A DNA stretch of 64,000 nt from Actinomyces sp. 432 (GTDB taxonomy: Bacteria > Actinomycetota > Actinomycetes > Actinomycetales > Actinomycetaceae), in assembly GCF_009930875.1 (NCBI RefSeq), contig NZ_CP025249.1, positions 1,488,001 through 1,552,000 of the forward strand. Direction: 5' to 3'. The translations under genes and the position numbers were made by a program. The notes beneath the pieces were generated by a model that was not told the origin of the DNA, searched no databases, and worked only from the letters and a program-made list of their open reading frames with translations. Of this stretch, positions 57,222 through 64,000 are shown piece by piece; position 1 is the first letter of the stretch, and each line of letters begins with the position of its first letter.

Positions 57222-58111
57222 ATGACTACAGCCACCCCCGCGCTCGCGGACCGGGCTCCGCGCGGCACCCTAATCAAAGGTGTTCTGACCCCCGAGCGGC
57301 ACGTGCCCGCCTCCATTGCCCGCCCGAGTACATGTTCCACGACGGGCCCGAGCAGGTTAACGCCCCCGATGTGAAGGACCCGCAGACGGTTGAGCGTATC
57401 CGTGCGGCTGGGCGGATCGCGGCGCGCGCTCTGGCCGAGGCGGCCAAGGCCATTGCGCCGGGAGTCACCACCGACGAGCTGGACCGCATCGCGCACGAGT
57501 ACATGTGCGACCACCACGCCTACCCGTCCTGCCTGGGCTACATGGGCTTCCCCAAGTCGATCTGCACCTCCGTCAACGAGGTCATCTGCCACGGCATCCC
57601 GGACTCGACCGTGCTCAGGGAGGGGGACCTGATCAACCTGGACGTGACCGCCTACCTCGACGGGGTTCACGGCGACACCAACGCTACCTTCGCGGTGGGG
57701 GAAGTGGACGAGGAGACGGCGCTCCTGATCGAGCGCACCCGCGTCGCCATGGAGCGCGGGATCAAGGCGGTCAGGCCGGGCCGGGAGGTCAACGTGATCG
57801 GCCGGGTCATTGAGAAGTACGCCAAGCGCTTCGACTACGGCGTGGTGCGCGACTACACCGGGCACGGCGTCGGCGAGGCCTTCCACTCCGGTCTGATCAT
57901 TCCCCACTACGACTCCGCTCCCCGGTTCGACGACGTCATGGAAGTGGGCATGGTGTTCACGATTGAGCCAATGCTCACACTCGGGACCGAGGAGTGGGAG
58001 CAGTGGGATGACGGCTGGACCGTAGTCACCAAGGACCGGTCCCGCACGGCCCAGTTCGAGCACACTCTTGTGGTTACCGAGGACGGCGCGGACATCCTCA
58101 CTCTCCCCTGA
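57222..58111 (+). pseudogene. map: Type I methionine aminopeptidase, frameshifted near the N-terminus
   Basis: A MetAP that removes the initiator methionine. The start [15 protein letters not shown] at 57222 reads to HVPASIARP, then the frame breaks in the C-run at 57323-57325; the next frame goes on [12 protein letters not shown] and holds the whole catalytic domain. Metal ligands are present: [20 protein letters not shown] (two Asp), YTGHGVG (His), FTIEPML and FEHTLVV (two Glu). One added C gives 296 residues, the usual actinobacterial length. The downstream frame also has an ATG at 57332, so a shorter working enzyme is conceivable. Confidence 0.9.
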
Positions 58112-58133
58112 GCGCGTTTCCATCCGACCGGGT

Positions 58134-58178
58134 CCGGTGCCCGCAGTCACAGTACCGGGCGTTGTTGCCGGGCACCGG
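58134..58178 (+). terminator. Possible map terminator
   Basis: CCGGTGCCCG (58134-58143) is complementary to CGGGCACCGG (58169-58178), 25-base loop, 23 bases after the map stop. Weak because the loop is long. Confidence 0.35.
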
Positions 58179-58323
58179 GGAAGTTCTCCCCATCCTCGTG
58201 GCCGAGACGGATGCCCCATGAGCGTGTTTGCACGTGTACATTCATCTTCGTGACGTGTCCGCGACCGTTGCGAGCGGGCATCGAGTGACAACAGGAATCC
58301 CCTCTCCCGGAAGGTTTTTCGCT

Positions 58324-59457
58324 ATGGCATTGCGCTTCAACCCGCCGCCGAACTGGCCTGCGCCCCCCGAGGGCTTCAACCCGCCGCCGGGCTGGCAGCC
58401 TGACCCCGCGTGGGGACCCGCACCGGAGGGCTGGCAGCTGTGGATCGAGGATTCCGTCCCGGACGGCAGCGCTGGTTCCGCACCGCAGGCGGGCTCGGCC
58501 CCCGACGCCGGCTGGGCCCCTACCCAGGCCGTGCCGACGGGCGCCTCCGCTCCCGTAGCTGACCCCACTGGTCAGTCGGCCTCCGCTCCTTCTGGTGACT
58601 ATGCTGCCGGGGCGAGCCCGTACGCCGCCAACATGAATTACGCCCAGTCCCCCACGCCGTACCACAACCAGCAGCAGGCGCCGGGAGCTTCCCCGCAGGC
58701 CGCTGGCTGGCAGCCGATCGACGTCACGCAGGCGGGCATGCCCGGAGGGAAGAAGCCAGTCACTAAGCAGTGGTGGTTCTGGACCATCATCGGTGTGGTG
58801 GTGCTGGCCCTGGTCATCGGTATCGTCGTGGCGCTGTCCGGCGGTGATGACGACTCTGACAACCGCTCATCGTCAACGACCACCTCATCATCCAGCAATG
58901 ACAACGGCACCTCGGGCAACTCCTCCGGCGGCAGCTCCGGCGGTGATCAGCAGGACGAGCCGTCTGAGGACGAGCGCGGCACCACGCTGGACAACCCGGG
59001 AGACCCCCAGGAGCAGATGATCACTTTCAAGGCGTCGGAGTACTCCGATGACCCTGACGCAACACTCGAGGTAGAGATCGGGTCAGTCGAGTGGAATGCC
59101 AACGCCTCGCTGAAGAAGGAGCTCACGGACTCCGGACGCTCCTACGCCTGGGAGGAGCCGCCGAGCGGTTCGGTGTACATGCGCGTTCCCGTGTCGGTCG
59201 TCTACAGGGGCAAGGGCCAGATGAGCTCCGGGTGGCTCTCCGTGGACTTCGTGGTGGATGGGAACACCACCGAGCCGGAGTACCTGTACAGCTCCAAGGA
59301 GTTCAGGACCCAGGACATGCCCCGTAGCGGCGGCAAGGCGGAAGGGTACTTCACGTTCCTGATCAGCGAGGAAGACGCGGAGTCTGAGGAGGCGCGCTTC
59401 GCCGTCAAGGGCTTCTACGGCACGGACGAGTACTACATGCAGGCCAAGTCCTTCTGA
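58324..59457 (+). CDS. Membrane-anchored protein with Pro/Trp-rich head and extracellular domain
   Basis: A 377-residue protein of unknown function. The first 40 residues carry a repeated motif (FNPPPNWPAPPEGFNPPPGW, WGPAPEGWQLW) common in actinobacterial membrane proteins. A low-complexity Ala/Ser/Pro region is followed by one membrane helix (about 150-172, WWFWTIIGVVVLALVIGIVVA), a Ser/Thr/Asp linker (about 175-220) and an extracellular beta-rich domain (about 225-377). The topology suggests an exported sensor or DUF4352-like domain. The ATG at 58324 follows GGAAGG. Ends at the hairpin before rnpB. Confidence 0.8.
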   Translation: MALRFNPPPNWPAPPEGFNPPPGWQPDPAWGPAPEGWQLWIEDSVPDGSAGSAPQAGSAPDAGWAPTQAVPTGASAPVADPTGQSASAPSGDYAAGASPYAANMNYAQSPTPYHNQQQAPGASPQAAGWQPIDVTQAGMPGGKKPVTKQWWFWTIIGVVVLALVIGIVVALSGGDDDSDNRSSSTTTSSSSNDNGTSGNSSGGSSGGDQQDEPSEDERGTTLDNPGDPQEQMITFKASEYSDDPDATLEVEIGSVEWNANASLKKELTDSGRSYAWEEPPSGSVYMRVPVSVVYRGKGQMSSGWLSVDFVVDGNTTEPEYLYSSKEFRTQDMPRSGGKAEGYFTFLISEEDAESEEARFAVKGFYGTDEYYMQAKSF

Positions 59458-59521
59458 GCCGCGCCCAGTCGCTCGCCAACTCCGTCAGCTTCCCCCTACG
59501 GGTTGCCGACATCCATTAACC

Positions 59522-59556
59522 GCGGCGGCCCCACCCCTACCGGGTGGGGCCGCCGC
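59522..59556. terminator. Bidirectional terminator between the membrane protein and rnpB
   Basis: A 15-bp perfect stem, GCGGCGGCCCCACCC (59522-59536) with 59542-59556, 5-base loop. It serves the plus-strand gene and the minus-strand RNase P RNA. Confidence 0.75.
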
Positions 59557-59569
59557 CGTCTGTGGTGCG

Positions 59570-59962
<393 letters not shown>

Positions 59963-60060
59963 AGGGTGATTCTAGATGATCACTGGTTGGCAGGAGCACC
60001 GGCCGCCTGCATGCGCCGGGAGCAGCCGCCGCCCGCAGGCGGGGTGACGCGTCACGCCCG

Positions 60061-60795
60061 TCAGCCCTCCATGCGGACCACTATTACGTCGTTGTCCTCG
60101 GCGTGGATGACCTGGTCCTGCGGCGCGGCGGCGATGCGGGCGTGCTCCTGGGGGCTGATCTCAACGCTGCCGCCCTCAACCCGGCGCCCGTATAGGGCTA
60201 CTGCCCCGAGCCCACCGGTTCGCTGCCGCACCGCCTCATACTCGGAGAGCAGAGCGTCGTCGATCACCGCGGCCAGCTCGGACCGCTTAGTGCGTGCGTC
60301 GGCTATCTCGGTATCCAGGCGGGCGAAGTCGGCATCCCTGGCGGCTGTCAGTTCCCGCCCTCCGGCACGTATCTCCTGCTCCTCCTCGGCGGCGGAGCCA
60401 GCTTCCGCCTGAGCGGCCTCAAGCGCTTCCATAGCCGCGATCTGGGCCTCCTCCAGAACCGCCTGCCGCCGGCCGAGCTGGTCGATCTCGGACTGAATCG
60501 CGGGTAGGTCACGGGCTGCCGCCTGACCGGAGGAGAGCCGCTCGCGCAGCACTTGGGCGCGCCGGAGGACCTGGTTGACCTCATCCTCACGCGTCTTGGC
60601 GTTGGCCTGAGCCTCCTGCAGGGCAGCGGCGGCCACAACGGCGCGCCGCCGGTTGGCCTTCAGGCGCTGTACCGTGGCGTCGATGCGTTCCAGCACCGGC
60701 AGGTGCTTGCGCTCGTGTGTGAGGCGCGCGAGCTGCGAGTCGAGTCTCTGCAAATCAATGAGCAGTCGCTGCTGGCTGAGGGGGGCGCTGGTCAC
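60061..60795 (-). CDS. Coiled-coil protein of the C4 zinc-ribbon family with lost cysteines
   Basis: A 244-residue protein. Residues about 5-175 form a long antiparallel coiled coil (LIDLQRLDSQLARLTHERKHL and following heptads). The C-terminal domain (GGLGAVALYGRRVEGGSVEISPQEHARIAAAPQDQVI) aligns with the zinc ribbon that normally has two CxxC pairs; here those places read VEGGSV and HAEDND with no cysteine at all. Start GTG at 60795 with GGAGG upstream. It neighbours the Nif3-family gene as in many actinobacteria. Fold likely kept, zinc lost. Confidence 0.8.
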   Translation of the reverse strand: MTSAPLSQQRLLIDLQRLDSQLARLTHERKHLPVLERIDATVQRLKANRRRAVVAAAALQEAQANAKTREDEVNQVLRRAQVLRERLSSGQAAARDLPAIQSEIDQLGRRQAVLEEAQIAAMEALEAAQAEAGSAAEEEQEIRAGGRELTAARDADFARLDTEIADARTKRSELAAVIDDALLSEYEAVRQRTGGLGAVALYGRRVEGGSVEISPQEHARIAAAPQDQVIHAEDNDVIVVRMEG

Positions 60796-60921
60796 GGCTT
60801 GATCCTCCGCTGGATATTCGGGGTGGGTATCGAGTTGTTGAGTGGCGGCGCACCCCCTGCGGCCTGCTCCGTGCCCCCGGTGGGCGTGGTCTCGGCCGCG
60901 GGCGTGCCCTACGGGGCCGGT

Positions 60922-61791
60922 TCAGGCCCCGGTGCTTAGGCGCAGCGTCCACGGATCGGTGACGATCTGCGATACGTGCGTCGAAAGTCTATGCCCACGG
61001 GCCGCCGCCGCGGACTCCAGCCTGGCTGCCAGCGGTGGCAGCCCAACCCACTCGGTGGCCCAGTGCGTGCCGCACAGCAGGTAGGGCCGACCGGCCTCGA
61101 GGTGCTCGCTAGCCGGGTGGTGGCGCAGGTCGGCGGTGAGGAAGACGTCGACGTCGGCGGCACGCGCCGCCTCCAGCAGCGAGTCCCCGGCGCCACCCGA
61201 TACGGCCATGGTCTCTACGACGGCGTCCGGGTCACCGCCAACCAGGAGCCCGGGCACGGAGTCCGGTAGGGCCGCGGCGACGGCGGCGGCTAAGTCCCGC
61301 AGGCGGGTGGGAGCCGCTAGTACTCCCACGCGGCCGATTCCCTGCGCGGGGTCGGCAGGGCTGGGCTGCAGGGGGCGGGCCTGTTGCAGGCCGACGCCGG
61401 CGGCGAGCGCGGCAGCCACGCCTCCGTGGGCGGCGTCGAGCGACGTGTGGGCGTTGGCCAGGGCGATACCGGCACGGATAAGCCGGTGCACCACCCTCCC
61501 CTTGGGGTCTGTGGCCGCAACGTGGTCGGTGCCGCGCAGATAGAGAGGGTGATGCGTGATGACCATGTCCACGCCCTGCTCTATGGCCTCGTCGACGACG
61601 GCGGCCACGGGGTCCACAGCCAGCAGGACGCTGCTGACGGGTTCCTCCGGATCGCCGCAGATCAGCCGGTTTGAGTCCCAGTCCTCAGCGAGTTCGGGAG
61701 GCGCGGCGCGGCGCAGCATGGCCTCCACCTCCCCCACTGTCAGCGCCTGGTGGTCGGCGAGTGCGTCGGCGTTGGGCTGCGGCTGCGTCAT
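60922..61791 (-). CDS. Nif3-like dinuclear metal centre protein
   Basis: A 289-residue Nif3/YqfO-family protein with metal-binding motifs WDSNRLICGDP, VITHHPLYLRG, ANAHTSLDAAHGGV and, near the end, CGTHWATEW. There is no central CutA-like insertion, so this is the short form. The molecular role is unsettled; some members act as GTP cyclohydrolase-like or hydrolase enzymes. ATG at 61791. It lies 126 bases before the coiled-coil gene. Confidence 0.9.
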   Translation of the reverse strand: MTQPQPNADALADHQALTVGEVEAMLRRAAPPELAEDWDSNRLICGDPEEPVSSVLLAVDPVAAVVDEAIEQGVDMVITHHPLYLRGTDHVAATDPKGRVVHRLIRAGIALANAHTSLDAAHGGVAAALAAGVGLQQARPLQPSPADPAQGIGRVGVLAAPTRLRDLAAAVAAALPDSVPGLLVGGDPDAVVETMAVSGGAGDSLLEAARAADVDVFLTADLRHHPASEHLEAGRPYLLCGTHWATEWVGLPPLAARLESAAAARGHRLSTHVSQIVTDPWTLRLSTGA

Positions 61792-61810
61792 AGGGCCAGG
61801 GTAGCGGTGA

Positions 61811-61894
61811 TGGTGCCCCTGGCGGGTCTCGAACCCGCACGCCCGCAGGCAGCGACTTTTAAGGTCGCCGTGTCTACCGTTCCACCACAGGGGC
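61811..61894 (-). tRNA. tRNA-Leu(TAA)
   Basis: An 84-base class II tRNA on the minus strand including an encoded CCA. The acceptor GCCCCTG pairs with CAGGGGC; the anticodon loop CTTAAAA gives TAA; a long variable arm (TGCCTGCGGGCG) and T arm GCGGGTTCGAGACCCGC follow. Confidence 0.92.
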
Positions 61895-61919
61895 CAGTCG
61901 GTGCTCCGCTACGTTCCAG

Positions 61920-62010
61920 TACCCCCTCTGGGATTCGAACCCAGGACCATGTGCTTATCAGGCACGGACGAGGTATAAGCTCGCTGCTCTAACCACTGAG
62001 CTAAGGGGGC
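61920..62010 (-). tRNA. Unusual class II tRNA, probably tRNA-Ile(TAT)
   Basis: A 91-base tRNA-like gene on the minus strand. Acceptor GCCCCCT pairs with AGGGGGT (G1-U72 wobble), D stem GCTC/GAGC, anticodon stem GCGAG/CTCGT with loop CTTATAC (anticodon TAT, isoleucine AUA). A long variable arm CCGTGC-CTGATAA-GCAC precedes the T arm CTGGGTTCGAATCCCAG. The variable-arm loop CTGATAA is identical to a tRNA-Ile(GAT) anticodon loop, so automatic tools could call GAT with an insertion. No CCA is encoded. The TAT fold gives proper 5-bp stems and is preferred. Confidence 0.75.
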
Positions 62011-62208
62011 GCGCAGGCGTGTCCGCGGGCGCGGGCGCCTGCCCTGGCGCCGGTCGGGCGACCGACGCAGTAGAGACTATCAGTCAGCGTGGTGGCGAAA
62101 TTCCCATCCCACACCCTGTGCGTCGCTCGGCAGGCGGACCTAACCTTACTACCCTGATGCATTCGTCTCGCGCAGCCGCTCGGTGCGCACGTCTTCCGGA
62201 AGGGAATC

Positions 62209-63381
62209 ATGAAGCTCGCGCAGCGCGCCGTCACAGCTCCGCCGTTCCACGCAATGAGCATCGGAGCACGCGCCCGCGAGATCGAGGCCCGCGGGTACTC
62301 GGTCGCAAAGCTCAGTCTGGGCGAGCCCGACTTCGGCGCCCCGCCGGCGGTGTGCGACGCCCTGGCCCGCGTGGCCCACCAGGAACTGCCCTACACGGCA
62401 GCAGCGGGGCTGCCACAGCTACGAGAGGCGATCTCCCGCTTCTACCGCGAGCACCATGACGTGCAGGTCGATCCGGAGCGAGTCCTGGTGACCTCGGGGG
62501 CCTCCGCGGCGCTGCTGCTGGCCGCCGCCCTGACCACCGAGCCGGGCGACGACGTGGTGATCGCCGACCCCTGCTACCCGTGCAACCGTGAGCTCGTGGC
62601 CTCCTTCGGGGGACGCATCGTACTGGCCCCCACGCTTGCCGAGTCCCGGTACCAGCTGGAGCTGGACGCCATGGAGACGGCGTGGACCCCATACACCAAC
62701 GCCGTCATGATGGCCACGCCGTCGAACCCCACGGGCACCTCCATTCCCTATGCCGAGCTGGACCGGATCTGCCGCGCGGCGCGTGCAGCGGGCGCGTGGC
62801 GGATCGTGGATGAGATCTACCTGGGTCTGGCGGATCCGGATGCGCAGGGACGTCCGGCGCGCACGGTGCTGGCACTGGACCCGGAGGCGATCGTGATCTC
62901 CAGCTTCTCGAAGTTCTTCGGGATGACGGGATGGCGGCTGGGCTGGGTGGTGCTGCCCGAGTCGCTGGTCGAGCCGGCGCGCAACCTGGCGGTCAACTAC
63001 TTCCTGTGCGCCTCGACGCCGGCCCAGATCGCCGCCCTGGAGGCGTTCACGCCCCAGTCGCTGGCAGTGTGCGAGCAACGTCGGCGCGAGCTGGTGGAGC
63101 GGCGTCACCTGGCGCTCGGACAGCTGCGCCGACTGGGCCTGAACATTCCGGTGGAGCCCGACGGTGCTTTCTACATTTACTTCGACGTCTCCGATACGGG
63201 GCTGTCCTCGTGGGACTTCTGCATGCGGGCGCTCGATGAGGCGCATGTGGCGCTGACGCCGGGGCGCGACTTCGGGGTGCGCACCGCCGAGTCGCACGTG
63301 CGCTTGTCGTACGCGGCCTCCCGGGAGGAGATCACCGAGGGCTTGAAGCGCCTGGGCCGCTTCATGAGCACCCTGGCTTGA
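62209..63381 (+). CDS. Class I/II pyridoxal-phosphate aminotransferase
   Basis: A 390-residue fold-type I aminotransferase: KLSLGEPDFGAPPAV, YTAAAGLPQLREAISRFY, VTSGASAALLLAAAL, SNPTGTSIP, VDEIYLGL, the PLP lysine in SSFSKFFGMTGWRLGW and the C-terminal arginine in ESHVRLSYA. Close in style to aspartate/alanine-type enzymes, but the amino donor cannot be told. The ATG at 62209 is preceded by GGAAGG. Single gene between tRNA genes. Confidence 0.9.
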   Translation: MKLAQRAVTAPPFHAMSIGARAREIEARGYSVAKLSLGEPDFGAPPAVCDALARVAHQELPYTAAAGLPQLREAISRFYREHHDVQVDPERVLVTSGASAALLLAAALTTEPGDDVVIADPCYPCNRELVASFGGRIVLAPTLAESRYQLELDAMETAWTPYTNAVMMATPSNPTGTSIPYAELDRICRAARAAGAWRIVDEIYLGLADPDAQGRPARTVLALDPEAIVISSFSKFFGMTGWRLGWVVLPESLVEPARNLAVNYFLCASTPAQIAALEAFTPQSLAVCEQRRRELVERRHLALGQLRRLGLNIPVEPDGAFYIYFDVSDTGLSSWDFCMRALDEAHVALTPGRDFGVRTAESHVRLSYAASREEITEGLKRLGRFMSTLA

Positions 63382-63839
63382 CCGCACGCCAGCACACGCC
63401 GCAGCCCCGCCATGCCGGTGGCTGAGTCACGCGCCCAACCCGGCCCCCATACCGACAGACCCAGGTCAATCATTCCCGCCAGGGCGGTTCCGGGCTTGTG
63501 CAGCAGGCGCTCGCCCGGCCGGTAATCATCCGCTCGGGCCAGCCGGGCAGCCAGATCGGGGCGCTGCTGGTGCAGGAAGAGCCTGGCCTTGAGTGCATGC
63601 ACGGAGTCGGAGACGATGACGATGCGGGAGCAGTGCTCGATCAGGGGGATGACTGCGGCGACATTCTCCCAGGTGGAGCGGCTCGCCGCCTCAAGCACGA
63701 GCGGACCGGTGTAGCCGCGGCCGCCCACTGCGTAGCGGGCCATGAGCTCCGCCTCCGGCACGCGGCCCAAACCGCGCCCCTCCCCCGCAGCCAGAATCCC
63801 GGCGACGGCGCCCGCTGCCAGCGGCGCCTGCGTCGGGTA
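63177..63839 (-). pseudogene. Truncated YdcF/DUF218-family protein
   Basis: Only the middle and end of a YdcF-type protein are present: EAELMARYAV, YTGPLVLEAASRSTWENVAAV, RIVIVSDSVHALKAR and LARADDYRPGE. The frame is closed upstream by a TAG at 63840-63842, directly before family-like sequence, and the N-terminal part with the VVLG motif is missing. The YAVGGRGY spacing is also slightly long. Coherent similarity ends near 63450; the frame then runs about 200 bases into the aminotransferase in antisense. A TTG at 63770 is the only start-like codon. Most likely a gene remnant. Confidence 0.6.
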
Positions 63840-63913
63840 CTAGCCACGGCACTCCTCTCGGTGCTGCGCATGAGACTGGCCGCCTGGGGTCAGCGGCGCC
63901 CGAGGGCGATGGG

Positions 63914-63986
63914 TGGACCCGGCCGGGCTCGAACCGACGACCTACGCGGTGTAAACGCGTTGCTCTACCAACTGAGCTACAGGTCC
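63914..63986 (-). tRNA. tRNA-Val(TAC)
   Basis: A 73-base cloverleaf on the minus strand: acceptor GGACCTG with CGGGTCC, D arm GCTCAGTTGGTAGAGC, anticodon loop TTTACAC (TAC), T arm GTCGGTTCGAGCCCGGC, discriminator A. No CCA encoded. Confidence 0.94.
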
Positions 63987-64000
63987 GTGCCCGCCACTGG

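Noticed and set aside
61920-62010. Plain tRNA-Ile(GAT)
   Set aside because: That reading leaves about 20 extra bases between D arm and anticodon arm and only a 4-bp anticodon stem; the TAT fold pairs fully.

Overview
The window is GC-rich DNA that reads as an Actinomyces-like actinobacterium (family Actinomycetaceae). Three things point there. The left end carries the actinobacterial order thrS - HIT phosphorylase - phosphatidylinositol-phosphate synthase - acyltransferase - PimA - small membrane protein. Family markers DUF3000 and DUF4191 sit beside rnd and lipA. A full pyruvate formate-lyase locus lies next to dxs and PDH/OGDH-type subunits, which fits a fermentative, facultatively anaerobic member of the phylum.

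Layout. 1-7107 (minus): phosphatidylinositol mannoside genes behind thrS, plus a PrsW-type protease cut by the window edge. 7213-16540: two FemX-like peptidyltransferases and an ATP-grasp ligase, probably cell-wall cross-bridge enzymes, around tRNA-Val/tRNA-Gly and a glgX-treY pair. 16722-24466: DUF3000, RNase D, the pflB-grcA-pflA operon and dxs. 24686-31970: an S9 peptidase, leucyl aminopeptidase, dihydrolipoyl dehydrogenase and a lipoyl E2. 31971-35401: a repeat-bearing intergenic region, an HTH + Clp-N/SRPBCC gene pair and a degenerate membrane kinase. 35576-42566: lipB, lipA, DUF4191, glnA and an amino-acid ABC transporter. 42647-46851: a two-gene TRYPCO1 + trypsin-CHAT-STAND-TPR module, the best candidate for a poorly described system. 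46891-52514: a phosphatase, glnE and a second glutamine synthetase. 52515-53278: a repeat island. 53279-63986: panB, a phosphatase, nhaA, map, a membrane-anchored protein, RNase P RNA, a degenerate zinc-ribbon protein, a Nif3-family gene, three tRNAs, an aminotransferase and a broken ydcF-like gene.

How the genes fit together. LipB and LipA make the lipoyl group carried by the E2 at 30624, which Lpd reoxidises. GlnE would adenylylate the GlnA at 38295, which keeps the target tyrosine. PIP synthase, the acyltransferase and PimA are successive enzymes of one lipid pathway. PflA would activate a formate-lyase whose glycyl-radical domain is encoded as a separate 81-residue protein.

Caution. Five conserved genes (patA, rnd, pflA, glnE, map) are each broken by what looks like loss of one base in a short G/C run. 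That common signature suggests assembly or sequencing error more than real gene loss. I mark them as frameshifted and describe the product expected after correction.
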